64,000 nucleotides of DNA from Leptospira tipperaryensis (lineage in GTDB: Bacteria; Spirochaetota; Leptospiria; Leptospirales; Leptospiraceae), in NCBI RefSeq assembly GCF_001729245.1, contig NZ_CP015217.1, positions 3,380,001 through 3,444,000 of the forward strand. The letters run 5' to 3'. The notes below the pieces were generated by a model that did no database searches, was not told the DNA's origin, and saw nothing but the letters and a program-made list of their open reading frames with translations. The position numbers were made by a program, and so were the translations under genes. This document shows, one piece after another, positions 1-8,761 of the stretch. Position 1 is the stretch's first letter. Each line of letters begins with the position of its first letter.

Positions 1-1
1 A

Positions 2-46
2 TCTTATTATGAGCACATAAGAGAAGAGTTAGAGAAAAAAGCCTAA
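2..46 (+). CDS. C-terminal tail of an upstream gene (partial)
   Basis: The frame from base 2 reads SYYEHIREELEKKA and stops at TAA 44-46. The charged, helix-like composition is typical of a protein C-terminus, but only 14 residues are visible, so neither the product nor the coding status can be proved. It fits a gene entering the window from the left on the plus strand. Confidence 0.35.
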   Translation, partial: SYYEHIREELEKKA

Positions 47-364
47 AAAAAGAAAAGGATTCTCCAAAACGGCATCAGATCGTTTTCAAAATTTTTTTAA
101 GAGAATTTTTACAACACAAGCTCTTCGAAAGAGGAACTCCTTTTCTGAAACTTTCCCGAAAAGAAAAAGTAGGAACTCCTTCTTTAGAAAATTCTAAAAT
201 AAGCGATCATGCACTCCCGAGCGGAATTCAATTCCGACCGACGAAACCCGCAATTTTTCTTGATCTTCAAACGACCCAATACAAACGGAAAGAGAGAATC
301 CCCGGAAGAGACGACAAAATTTAGATGGCAAAGGACATTCTAAAATTCTAAATTGAGAATCTGA
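47..364. other. Intergenic stretch with two GGAACTCC motifs
   Basis: About 320 bases without a supported gene. It contains a relaxed motif copy, GAGGAACTCC, at 131-140 and an exact GTAGGAACTCC at 169-179. The second is preceded by an A-run and followed by a T-rich tail. No clear terminator hairpin or tRNA-like fold is visible. The last 50 bases are A/T-rich and probably carry the promoter of the glycosyltransferase gene at 365. Confidence 0.5.
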
Positions 365-997
365 ATGAAGACCTTATCGGTAATCATCCCGGTTCAAGAA
401 GGGGATTCAGAATCCGAGTCTCTTTTAAGGGAGCTCCCACATTTAATTCCTAAAGATTGGGAAATCGTCATTTCCACATCTCCCGAAAAAGGCAATCGCG
501 CACAAACGCTGAACGAGGGAGTTGGAAAATCTCAAGGAGAATTTCTTTGGTTTCTCCATGGAGACAGTCAAATCACCTCGGAAACAATCTCTTTTCTTCA
601 AAACGCAATTGCGACTTTTCCAAATGCATTACATTATTATAAACTTCAGTTCTATCCTGAAAGTTTACGAATGAAAATCAACTCGAACGGCGCAAATTTT
701 CGTTCTTGGCTTTTAAACTCTCCTTTTGGAGACCAGGGGCTTTGCATCCGCAAAGAAACGTTTCTTCGCCTCGGCGGATTTGATGAAAAAACTCCCTATG
801 GAGAAGATCTTCTTTTTGTTTGGACGTCTCAAGAGAATGGAATTCGTTTACACAGAATCAATTCTTTCCTGAGGACGAGCGATCGGAAGTATCGAAAAAA
901 AGGTTGGTGGAAGATCACGCTACTTCATCAATATCTCTATTGGAAGTTGGCCTTTCTTCATTTCTTTGGAAAGAATGAAGATTCTCCGAAAATATAA
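365..997 (+). CDS. Family 2 glycosyltransferase (GT-A fold)
   Basis: This 210-residue protein opens with the typical GT2 strand TLSVIIPVQEG. It continues with an NEGVGKSQGEFLWFLHGDSQ stretch, in which HGD takes the place of the usual DxD metal site, and later has a GGFDEKTPYGEDLLFVW segment where the acidic pair would hold the acceptor or base. That arrangement resembles the small TIGR04283-type glycosyltransferases, which are about 220 aa long. There are no obvious membrane segments, so it should be a cytosolic enzyme transferring a sugar from a nucleotide donor. Donor and acceptor are unknown. It stands alone with 198 bases of A/T-rich DNA after it. Confidence 0.8.
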   Translation: MKTLSVIIPVQEGDSESESLLRELPHLIPKDWEIVISTSPEKGNRAQTLNEGVGKSQGEFLWFLHGDSQITSETISFLQNAIATFPNALHYYKLQFYPESLRMKINSNGANFRSWLLNSPFGDQGLCIRKETFLRLGGFDEKTPYGEDLLFVWTSQENGIRLHRINSFLRTSDRKYRKKGWWKITLLHQYLYWKLAFLHFFGKNEDSPKI

Positions 998-1195
998 TCT
1001 TACATTTCAAAATATTTTTTTGAGAAGGTTTATCGGACACGATTTTTTGATTTTAGATTCCTCTGAAAAAGAACTCTATATTCTGTTTTAGCAAGAGCCG
1101 ACAGATCCCCTTTAGACATATACATTCACGCAACGACGCGCGATTTTCATAGAAATATTTAAGAATAATTTAATTATCTAATATTACATTTATAT

Positions 1196-1825
1196 TCAAG
1201 CCTGGAATCCGTTTGTCTTATGGGTTCCATCGCAATAAGGCTTATTCGCAGAACCTCCGCATCGACAGAGATAAGCTTCCGTAACTCGATTGATTGTTCT
1301 TCCCGTTCCGGAACAGAGCTCCAAACTTCCGGTAATTTTCAGAGGGCCGTTCCGAGTCGGCTTGACGATCAATTTTCCGTTTCTCACGGGAAGCGGAGTC
1401 GAATCCTGAGTTGTCGGTTCTCCAGTCGCATGAAAATCGATTTGATTATGACTCGAATCACAAAAGGGTTTATTTTTGGAGGCCCCACATCTGCATAACG
1501 TTACGCGAAACCCTGGATCTTCTTGACCTGTGATTTCCAGATCCGCGTGAAATGCAAGAGGACCGTTCTCGCGAACTCGAAGCAAATTGACGATCGGCGC
1601 CTTTTCATTTTCAGACTCGGCAACTGCCTCGTATCGAATCGCACCGGAAGGACAATTCAGCGCTAAGTTTTGAATTTCTCCGATGTTCGCCTTATCAGGA
1701 TAGATCCAATCTCCTTCTACATTCGGAACAAAAACATCGGGTCTACTAAGAACACAATTTCTAGAATGAATACATTTTTTTCCATCGAAAAGTATGTTTG
1801 ATTCTTTTCCTTTGACGATTTCCAT
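1196..1825 (-). CDS. Ferredoxin-like domain plus two CDGSH iron-sulfur domains
   Basis: The protein is 209 aa if it starts at the ATG at 1825, which has an AAGGAG site just upstream. An in-frame ATG 33 bases earlier lacks one. Residues 1-70 resemble the divergent mono-cluster 4Fe-4S domain (C18, C24, C58 in a NCPSGAIRY context). Residues about 82-126 and 155-202 are two CDGSH zinc-finger-like domains with the three-Cys/one-His 2Fe-2S ligand set: C111, C113, C122, H126 and C187, C189, C198, H202. CDGSH proteins carry redox-active, labile 2Fe-2S clusters. The role here is presumably electron transfer or iron-sulfur/redox sensing in the cytosol. It is a single gene. Confidence 0.88.
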   Translation of the reverse strand: MEIVKGKESNILFDGKKCIHSRNCVLSRPDVFVPNVEGDWIYPDKANIGEIQNLALNCPSGAIRYEAVAESENEKAPIVNLLRVRENGPLAFHADLEITGQEDPGFRVTLCRCGASKNKPFCDSSHNQIDFHATGEPTTQDSTPLPVRNGKLIVKPTRNGPLKITGSLELCSGTGRTINRVTEAYLCRCGGSANKPYCDGTHKTNGFQA

Positions 1826-1984
1826 TTTTAGACTCCTTCTTCCGAGCCTCCAAATCATAACTCAATTTTAGAATAAACCAAGCAGAATCATTTTCTAAAA
1901 TTTATTTCCTCTTCCGGAAAATCGATTAAAAAAGAGTAATCACATTTCAAAACAAATTAGAAATCGTAGAAAAGAGGATTTGAT

Positions 1985-2437
1985 ATGGGATTGTTTTGGG
2001 GTTTTATCGAAGTTTTTATTTTTAGTCTCACTCTCCCCACGACCAAGTTGACCATAGAACATTTCGATCCTCTTTTTGTCGGATTGGGAAGAGCGGTCCT
2101 TGCGGGAATTCTCGCCGTCTTCGCATTAAAAATCACAAAGACTCAACTTCTTCCTCTCGCAACCGCGGTCGCGGGAACGATTCTCGCGAAAGAATCTCAG
2201 ACGATTCTATTTTGGATATCGAGTCTTTTCGGTTCCTCAATCGTAATTTTCTATTTTCTCTGGAATCAGGAAGTATCGCTTCGTTTCGGAGATCTCTTTC
2301 TTTTCTTAGCGGTTCTCTCCGCGGCCGTCGGATACGCCGAAGGAGGAAAGTTAGCTCTTGGTCGCGCTCTCCATTTTCTCGGGAGAATCCGTTTCAAAAG
2401 TAAAAGGATTCTTCCGGAACCGCAGGTGAAATCATAA
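1985..2437 (+). pseudogene. Decayed EamA/DMT-family permease
   Basis: The reading frame gives 150 aa, about half of the usual 290-300. Residues 1-55 look like the first membrane helices of a drug/metabolite transporter (PTTKLTIEHFDPLFVGLGRA). The next recognisable segment, LPLATAVAGTILAKE, normally lies roughly 50 residues further on, so helices appear to be missing at the join near residue 55. After YAEGGKL (about residue 122) the expected second EamA repeat is replaced by an Arg/Lys-rich tail of a kind that often results from a frameshift. I infer two deletions and loss of function. A genuine short membrane protein is a less likely reading. Confidence 0.6.
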
Positions 2438-2457
2438 TTTTAGTATATTCTAATTTT

Positions 2458-3462
2458 TTAAACTTCTGTTTCCATTCCATGAGAAGAATCTTCGGTTAAA
2501 ATTTCAAACGCGGCTTTTCTTTTTGAAGTCAGCTTAAAGTAAGAAACGTCTTCTTTTCGTTTTACAAAAATTTCCGCGTTTGCGATCTTACTATTGAGGC
2601 AGTATTTCCATCCTCCGGGTGGATTCCAATACTGAAGACAGGCAAAGTCTTTACGATCGGCGAAGATTCTCCCTTTGATTGAAATTTCACTCGAACTCGC
2701 AGCAAAATGCCAATCAAAGTAACGATACTTTGCCCTCCCAAAACTTCGAAGGGGATGATTGAGTTTATAATCCTTTCCTCGAAATCGAAATACGATCGGA
2801 GTGATCGCGGGCGTCCAAAAAGGTCCGATCTTTAACTTCGCAGTCGCAAGCTCTAAAAAAGAATCTGCCTCTTCTTCAAATCCGACAACCTGTCCCCAAG
2901 CGTAACGATCCGTATGTTTGGATCCCCAGTTATGATTGTGGCTCCCGATCCAATCTTGAAGTCGTATCTCCTCGGTTCCGAGTTTGAGGGTTCCTGATAT
3001 TTTGATCCAAGGATTTCCGACTAACACCTTCGCTTTGGGAAAACCTCCTTCGTATAAATTTTCAGGAAAAAGAAAAAGTGGAGGACTACCTCCCGCAATC
3101 TTAAGATCCCAGAAAAAGTTTTCGGGACCTTTTTTATTTCCAGCCTTTCCAATGAGATACGAATCCGTTAACTCGGAACCTCCTATCGAAATCAAGAGCG
3201 GCGAGGATTGAAAGGAACAAGAGGCAATCGGAAACTCCGACTTGGAAACAAAATGAGAATTTTTTTCTCCGTCAAAATAGATCGCCCAAAGTTCACCCAT
3301 CGCTTTTTCCGGATGATCTTTTGGCGAAAAGATCGTATAACGGATCCAGACGGCCTTTGCTAAAGAAGGATGATTCGCCCTTACAAACCAGCTTTCGTAG
3401 TGCCCTCTCGGATCGTTCGGCTTAAACCTTGTGTAATTGAAATTGGATACGATTCCGCTCAT
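2458..3462 (-). CDS. Lipocalin-like (CrtC/AttH-type) conserved protein
   Basis: This 334-aa protein has no signal peptide or membrane helix. It is rich in beta-strand and aromatic residues and has a WIGSHNHNWGSKH segment near residue 174. That segment resembles the His/Trp motif of the hydroxyneurosporene-synthase/AttH and tocopherol-cyclase-like lipocalin-type barrels. An N-terminal RGHYESWFVRANHP stretch also fits that group. I infer a cytosolic beta-barrel protein binding or modifying a hydrophobic small molecule. The substrate is unknown and the assignment rests only on local motif likeness. It converges on the EamA pseudogene and has its own upstream region. Confidence 0.45.
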   Translation of the reverse strand: MSGIVSNFNYTRFKPNDPRGHYESWFVRANHPSLAKAVWIRYTIFSPKDHPEKAMGELWAIYFDGEKNSHFVSKSEFPIASCSFQSSPLLISIGGSELTDSYLIGKAGNKKGPENFFWDLKIAGGSPPLFLFPENLYEGGFPKAKVLVGNPWIKISGTLKLGTEEIRLQDWIGSHNHNWGSKHTDRYAWGQVVGFEEEADSFLELATAKLKIGPFWTPAITPIVFRFRGKDYKLNHPLRSFGRAKYRYFDWHFAASSSEISIKGRIFADRKDFACLQYWNPPGGWKYCLNSKIANAEIFVKRKEDVSYFKLTSKRKAAFEILTEDSSHGMETEV

Positions 3463-4004
3463 AGCGCCTCTTTCCTCTAACTCTTTTTAAGATTTCTATA
3501 TAAGAATTTTTTGCGAACTTCCCAACAAGAAGGAAGCCCGGTTCTTATTAAAGGAAAGCCCCCAACCCTCAAGAAGAATTCCTCTTTTCGGATCGAATTT
3601 TTTTCTCTATTTTTGTCTTCGTGATTGAAAGTATTCGCATCGAAATCGAATTTTTGATCCTTCCCCTTGCTTGTATTTGGATGAAAATCACTTTGATTTT
3701 AAGAATTTAGAGCCTCCGAATCCGATCGCCGCTTCCGTTTAGAAAACGAATTTCAATCGTCCTAATTCTAAATTCTATTTTGAAAGAATCCTTAGGATGA
3801 AAGAGGTCGAAGCGACTTCATTTTCGTTAACTCTCACTTATATTTGAATTATAAATATAAGAAAATTTATTTTCACCTGTTATAAATAAATTCAAAACTT
3901 TGAATGTCTTTTATCCAAGAAGCTTCTTTCTTACGTTCGTTTTAAATTTTGTTTGACCTTCCTTATTTTTCGGATACCCCTTCGGTGAGTGAGAGGGAAT
4001 CGAA
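3463..4004. other. Long A/T-rich intergenic leader before the ceramidase gene
   Basis: About 540 bases between divergent genes, with no ORF worth calling. The part from 3836 to 3900 is very A/T-rich (repeated TATAA-like blocks). A TTGACC hexamer at 3953-3958 could be a -35 element, but no good -10 follows at 17 bp. The start of the next gene is fixed by a GAGAGGGA ribosome site at 3991-3998. I see no riboswitch-like fold. Confidence 0.5.
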
Positions 4005-6299
4005 ATGAAAAAGGAAAAATGGAAAATCATCTGCGTGTTAGTCGCATATCTTATCTTCGCAAATTGCGCGGATAGGAAAAACGAAACGGAAGCTCTCTTA
4101 GGTTTGTTAAATACAAATCAGGACCTCAATGTAGGAAGTAAAACTGCTGGAGTTTTGAACCTCGTAACCTCATCGGCCCCGGACGTTTTTCTTGTAGGCG
4201 CGGGAAAAGCCGATATAACCGGACCCTTTGTTCAATCGAGCACGGGATACAATAGCCCCGGAGACGAAATGTCAGGTCTTGCGATGAGATTATTTTCTCG
4301 CGCCTTCGTGATCGAAAGGCCGGGCGGTGCAAGGGTGGCAATCGTTACGAACGATATGATCCACATGTATCAGAGTATTAAGATGGGAGTGATTCAAAAA
4401 CTTCAGGCGGACGGATACGGATCTGCGTTTAACAACGATAATGTGGTTTTATTCGCCACACATACGCATTCGGCGCCTTCCAACGTTTCCTGGTATACTT
4501 TATTCAATCTTTTTAATGGAGTTGTCGGCTTTGATAAGGTTCACTACAATCTCATCGTAAACGGAACCGCAGAAGCGATCAAAGCGGCATACAATCAGAG
4601 ACGCGAAGCCAGAATCAAATTTGCGTCCGGGCCCCTTGTCGGCGGCTCCTTCAATCGTTCTTCCGCGGCGTATGAGTGGAACATCGATAAGGCGAATTAT
4701 CCAAAAAACATAGAGGAGACGATGTCTCTCTTACGCTTCGAGGCCACGGACGGAAGTCCTATCGGGCTGGTAAACTGGTTTGCGGTACACGGAACTTCTC
4801 TGGGAATTACAAACCGAAGAGCGCACGGAGATAACAAGGGTTATGCGGCCTACCTCGTAGAAACAACGATGGGTGGAAATTTTGTGGCGGCGTTTCCTCA
4901 AGGACCGATGGGAGATTCCAGTCCCAATCATCCGAATCCTTCCGATATTACAAAACCGTTTCTTCGTCCGAACGACTTAGATCCAAGTCTCGATGCGCTC
5001 GAGAATCCGATCGTTCACGGAAGTTTGCAGGGAAACAAGGCGCTCGAACTCTACAACAATTCGACAACTGCGATTACGGGTAACGTAGGATTTCGACATT
5101 CTCACGTAACCTGGAATCAAAAAATTGCGATCGATCCGAATTATATCGGAGAAAACAAAATGCCTTGGGATTCGATCACCAATCCAACAACGTGTGTGGC
5201 GACGATCGGCGGGGGCTTTTTAGCAGGGGACGAAGAAGGAGCGCCGGTAGAATTTGCAAAAGAAGGAGAAATCCGAAACAACTTCGTTTTCGAAAACGGA
5301 ACTTGGGTTAAAAAAAATTACAGCCTCACAAACTTGAGCGGCGCCGCTCAGATATTGGGTTATCTCTGGCCTCTCGCACAATTGGCTCTGAATTCTACGA
5401 AATACGAAGGTTGTGACAAAGAAAAATTTACCCTTCTCCCTGTAGGAGAAGTGGATAACTTCTGGTTTCCCAATCCGAACGTTCCTTTTGTTCCGGTTGT
5501 TCTTCCTTTGCAAGTAATCACGATCGGGAACACGGCGATTCTTGCTTCTCCTTTTGAAATTACGACTAACGCGGGAAGAAGACTCAAATCAAAAGTCAGC
5601 TCGACTCTATCTAACGCCGGTTATACGAACGTAGTCGTCGCGGCTATGGCAAATGCCTATGCTCAGTATCTCACAACCAGAGAAGAATACTCGGCTCAGA
5701 ACTTTGAGGGCGGATTTACCGCTTACGGTCCTTGGGCAAACGCCGCGCTTCAACAAGAGTTTGATCGAATCGCAAAGGACATCGTAGCAGGAAGATCCAC
5801 TAACGCAGGGTCGAATCCTCCCGATCTCTCCAATCAACAATTTATCCAAACCTGGCTTTCTCAAAATGGCGTTGTTAACGACGGAGGCGATTTTGGTAAA
5901 GTTTTAGCCGACGCCAATGTTTCGTATCAAAGAACAAAGGATAAGGTCGCGGTAAAATTTCAAGGCGCACATCCAAGAGTCGTTCAGGATAAAAAGTTGG
6001 ACGGAAGCCTTTCTTCTTTCTACGATCCGAATCTTTATTCTTACTTGGAAGTGCAAAAGAAAAATGGGAATCAATGGACGACGATCGCAACGGATAACAA
6101 CCCTTATACGGCGTATGATTGGGCGAGAACCGGAGGCGATCTTTCGATGACTTCCGAGGTCACGATTACTTGGTTGATTCGAAACCAAGAACCCGGAACC
6201 TATCGAATCGTCTACAACGGATTGGCGAAACAGTTCTGGGTATTTTTCTGGACGTATAAAAAGTTCACTGGAATTTCCAGAGAATTTGTATTGCAGTAG
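4005..6299 (+). CDS. Neutral/alkaline ceramidase, predicted lipoprotein
   Basis: The protein is 764 aa with a lipoprotein signal ending at C21 (LIFANC). It carries the signature blocks of neutral ceramidase: GAGKADITGP at about 65-74, ATHTHSAPSN with zinc-ligand-type H153/H155, NRSSAAYEWN near 217, NWFAVHGTS with H262, and GDSSPN with Ser306 at the place of the nucleophile of the Pseudomonas enzyme. Further on are PFEITTNAGRRL with the Glu ligand and MANAYAQYLTTREEY with the Tyr ligand. A C-terminal beta domain follows. The family hydrolyses ceramide to sphingosine and fatty acid. All active-site residues I know are kept, so activity is expected, probably at the outer membrane. Ribosome site at 3991-3998. 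Confidence 0.92.
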   Translation: MKKEKWKIICVLVAYLIFANCADRKNETEALLGLLNTNQDLNVGSKTAGVLNLVTSSAPDVFLVGAGKADITGPFVQSSTGYNSPGDEMSGLAMRLFSRAFVIERPGGARVAIVTNDMIHMYQSIKMGVIQKLQADGYGSAFNNDNVVLFATHTHSAPSNVSWYTLFNLFNGVVGFDKVHYNLIVNGTAEAIKAAYNQRREARIKFASGPLVGGSFNRSSAAYEWNIDKANYPKNIEETMSLLRFEATDGSPIGLVNWFAVHGTSLGITNRRAHGDNKGYAAYLVETTMGGNFVAAFPQGPMGDSSPNHPNPSDITKPFLRPNDLDPSLDALENPIVHGSLQGNKALELYNNSTTAITGNVGFRHSHVTWNQKIAIDPNYIGENKMPWDSITNPTTCVATIGGGFLAGDEEGAPVEFAKEGEIRNNFVFENGTWVKKNYSLTNLSGAAQILGYLWPLAQLALNSTKYEGCDKEKFTLLPVGEVDNFWFPNPNVPFVPVVLPLQVITIGNTAILASPFEITTNAGRRLKSKVSSTLSNAGYTNVVVAAMANAYAQYLTTREEYSAQNFEGGFTAYGPWANAALQQEFDRIAKDIVAGRSTNAGSNPPDLSNQQFIQTWLSQNGVVNDGGDFGKVLADANVSYQRTKDKVAVKFQGAHPRVVQDKKLDGSLSSFYDPNLYSYLEVQKKNGNQWTTIATDNNPYTAYDWARTGGDLSMTSEVTITWLIRNQEPGTYRIVYNGLAKQFWVFFWTYKKFTGISREFVLQ

Positions 6300-6323
6300 A
6301 TCTTATACTAAGAAACGAAGATC

Positions 6324-6374
6324 GGAGAATAAAGAATCCTGACCTTGTGGAATTCTATATTCTCCATTTTTTTT
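6324..6374 (+). terminator. Rho-independent terminator after the ceramidase gene
   Basis: GGAGAATA at 6324-6331 pairs with TATTCTCC at 6358-6365. The inner bases AGAAT and ATTCT extend the stem, and eight T follow at 6367-6374. It lies 25 bases after the ceramidase stop and reads on the plus strand. Confidence 0.75.
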
Positions 6375-6378
6375 ATAT

Positions 6379-7377
6379 TCAAAGTATAGAATGTATAAAA
6401 ATAGAGACCGCGTTTTTTAGCTGAAACAATCCGGGTTCTTCGTAAGGAAAATGTCCCGCGCCTTCCAAAATTATAAATTTCTTTTCTCCGGGAATCCGAT
6501 CAAAAAAAGGTCTACTAATAGACAATGGAGTCCAAGGATCCAGCTCAGGATGGACCAAAAGAATCGGACATATACGAAAGGAATCGGGTTCTATCTTTGC
6601 TTGGAATTCGGATATCGTACGCATCCAACGAAAGCTCACCTTAGCTCCGCCCGCGTAAGGATCCCCCGAAAACACTTTCGAAAAATCAGGGTCGTTTGTA
6701 ATGAGCTCCATCTTGCTCAACCATCGAATCGGAACGTATAGATCGTCGGTGATCCAACTCAGCCAAGATGTCAAGGGAATCCCTAAGATTCTTAAAAAAC
6801 GGTTTCGGGCAACCGCATCCTGGACCTCGGTTCGCCGGAGATCGGCGAGAGTCGTCACAATTAGACCTTGCACATTTCCGTTTTCCGCAGCGACATGATA
6901 AGCGAGCATACCGCCTATGCTCAATCCGAAAAGAATCATCTTTTTATCGGACTTCCTCTCAGCTTCTATCAAGTCGTTTAACAATTGGACCCAGTCATTA
7001 TAGTCCATCTTGAAATTTTCATCCGTCAAAGTTAGTCCGAAGCCGGGAAGATCCGGCGCAATTACCTCACACCCGAGATCAAAGACTAACTTTGCCATCG
7101 AACCGAGAACTCTTCCATTTCCACCGCCTCCGTGAATCAATAATACCTTACAATCGGAGTTCGGATTTTCATATCGATCCAAATGAACTCTTAGCTTCTT
7201 CCAGACCCAATATTCTTCCTTTGGAAGTTTACCGTCCTTGAGTTTTAAACTTTCCGGTAAAAATTTCTGATATCTCTGCCAGTGAGTCGTGTTCAAATAA
7301 CTTCCTCCCCTTTCCGGAGGAAAAGTTCCGCAATGAGAAAGAGCCAAAACACCGATAAGAATGATTTTTAATTTCAT
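6379..7377 (-). CDS. Alpha/beta-hydrolase lipoprotein
   Basis: This 332-aa protein has a short lipoprotein signal with Cys16 (LALSHC). The alpha/beta-hydrolase features are complete: an oxyanion-hole loop IHGGGGNG at about 81-88, the nucleophile elbow GLSIGG with Ser153, an acid D280 in HPELDPWTP, and H309 in GAGHFPYEE. The family covers esterases, lipases and peptidases, and the substrate cannot be read from sequence. It is predicted to be membrane-anchored outside the cytoplasm. It diverges from a TetR gene across 87 bases holding a GTTTTCC/GGAAAAC inverted repeat (7388-7394 and 7419-7425), so regulation by that TetR protein is plausible but only inferred. Confidence 0.85.
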   Translation of the reverse strand: MKLKIILIGVLALSHCGTFPPERGGSYLNTTHWQRYQKFLPESLKLKDGKLPKEEYWVWKKLRVHLDRYENPNSDCKVLLIHGGGGNGRVLGSMAKLVFDLGCEVIAPDLPGFGLTLTDENFKMDYNDWVQLLNDLIEAERKSDKKMILFGLSIGGMLAYHVAAENGNVQGLIVTTLADLRRTEVQDAVARNRFLRILGIPLTSWLSWITDDLYVPIRWLSKMELITNDPDFSKVFSGDPYAGGAKVSFRWMRTISEFQAKIEPDSFRICPILLVHPELDPWTPLSISRPFFDRIPGEKKFIILEGAGHFPYEEPGLFQLKNAVSIFIHSIL

Positions 7378-7464
7378 ACTTTTCCAGGTTTTCCGAAAAA
7401 GTTTCTTTTTGTATATTTGGAAAACGATCGTCTTACTTTCAAAACTATACAGGTGTCAATTTTT

Positions 7465-8040
7465 ATGTCTGAAAAAATAGAGAAACAATACAACACGATC
7501 ATCCAAACGTTCCTGGATCGTTTTCTTAAAACGGAATATTCTAAGATTACGGTCGCGGATATCGCCGAGGACGCAGGAATGACAAGAGCCAACTTTTACA
7601 GCTATTTTACCGGCAAAGAAGAACTCCTCTGGAAGACTTTTAAATATGTTTTTTTAGAAAATAGCGAAAAGGTGAAAGAATTAAATGCGAATACTTTATT
7701 ATCCGAGGGAAAGCCGCTTACATTCTATCTTTTTGAAAACGTAAAAAAGAACCGCGAGTTCTATAAACGGATTTTTCAGGAATCCGTACCGTATGAATTT
7801 CATATTAAACTTTCCGATTTTTTATCCGAAGAATCGTATCGAACCCATTCAAGTCTTAGAGAAAAATATGAGAATCCTTCCTTTCCCTACCAATACATTT
7901 CGCATTATCTTTCCGGCGCGGTGTTAGGCTTATTATCCCATCTTTTGCGGAAGGATTTGGACTGGGATTCGGAAACGATTTCAAACTGGTTTACTTCTCT
8001 TGCAGCCCCAGGAATCGTAAATCAACTCAAAGAAGGTTAA
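7465..8040 (+). CDS. TetR-family transcriptional regulator
   Basis: The N-terminal 50 residues form a TetR helix-turn-helix: TFLDRFLKTEYSKITVADIA, then GMTRANFYSYFTGKEELL. The rest is a helical ligand domain without close likeness to a known type. I place the start at the ATG at 7465, which has AGGTG nine bases upstream. A TTG at 7417 would add 16 residues with no support. The protein is then 191 aa. It is divergent from the alpha/beta-hydrolase lipoprotein, the usual arrangement for a local repressor. Confidence 0.85.
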   Translation: MSEKIEKQYNTIIQTFLDRFLKTEYSKITVADIAEDAGMTRANFYSYFTGKEELLWKTFKYVFLENSEKVKELNANTLLSEGKPLTFYLFENVKKNREFYKRIFQESVPYEFHIKLSDFLSEESYRTHSSLREKYENPSFPYQYISHYLSGAVLGLLSHLLRKDLDWDSETISNWFTSLAAPGIVNQLKEG

Positions 8041-8086
8041 AAAGAAAAAGTGAAACCTGAAAAGATTGAATTCTTAAATTGGAAAT

Positions 8087-8707
8087 TTATTCAGGTAGTT
8101 TGAATGTTGGAAGAGAAAGGTTGTAACGGACCGCAACGATACGAATCAGAACCACAAGAAGGACGGAAAAGCCCGTATTCCAATCTCCGTCTACATTCAA
8201 ATAATTTAATGCGATATAAAGCGTAGCACCCGCAAGACAAGCGGTCGCATAAATTTCTTTTCTAAAGATCAAAGGAACTTCGTTAATCAGAGTATCGCGG
8301 ATCACACCTCCAAAGATCGCAGAGATCATTCCTAAAATGACCGCGCCGAATGGATTGACTCCTGCACTGAGTGAAATTTTGGTTCCGATTACGGTATAAA
8401 TTCCGATTCCAATGGAATCAAAAAGAAAGATTTCTCTGCGGAAACGAACCCAATAACGCGCAAAAAGAATCGTCAAAACAAATCCGAAAAAAATTGCCCA
8501 GAGAACGTTTGCGTCTCGAACCCAAGCGACTGGATAATTCCCGAGAGTGATGTCGCGGAGAGTCCCTCCTCCGATCGCAGTTATAAATCCGGTAAAGAAG
8601 GCGCTGAAGATATCGTTGTGATGACCCTTTTTTTCAGCGGCGGCCAAAGCGCCGGAGATTGCAAAAAAACCGACCCCGGTGAGTTCTATATAATATGATA
8701 AATTCAA
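8087..8707 (-). CDS. TRIC/UPF0126-family membrane protein
   Basis: A 206-aa polytopic membrane protein with the two repeated modules of the UPF0126 family. The first has GALAAAEKKGHHNDIFSAFF then GGGTLRDITLG. The second has GVNPFGAVILGMISAIFGG then GVIRDTLINEVP. Seven hydrophobic helices are expected. The GGGTLRD and GGVIRD loops are the conserved signatures of bacterial trimeric intracellular cation channels, also annotated as glycine-transporter domains. Role: cation flux across the inner membrane, by family. It stands alone, convergent with the TetR gene. Confidence 0.88.
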   Translation of the reverse strand: MNLSYYIELTGVGFFAISGALAAAEKKGHHNDIFSAFFTGFITAIGGGTLRDITLGNYPVAWVRDANVLWAIFFGFVLTILFARYWVRFRREIFLFDSIGIGIYTVIGTKISLSAGVNPFGAVILGMISAIFGGVIRDTLINEVPLIFRKEIYATACLAGATLYIALNYLNVDGDWNTGFSVLLVVLIRIVAVRYNLSLPTFKLPE

Positions 8708-8761
8708 ATTCTTAAGTCGATAAAAAGTGTCGGGATGAATTTAAAATTTTCAAGAGCGAAC

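Noticed and set aside
1882..1896. GCAGAATCATTTTCT as a second Fur box near the CDGSH gene
   Set aside because: Only 9 of 12 scored positions match and the outer bases that make the dyad are lost, so it could be chance.
5800..5825. GGTCGAATCC string recalling a tRNA T-arm
   Set aside because: It lies inside the ceramidase gene in a conserved reading frame and no acceptor or anticodon stem can be formed.
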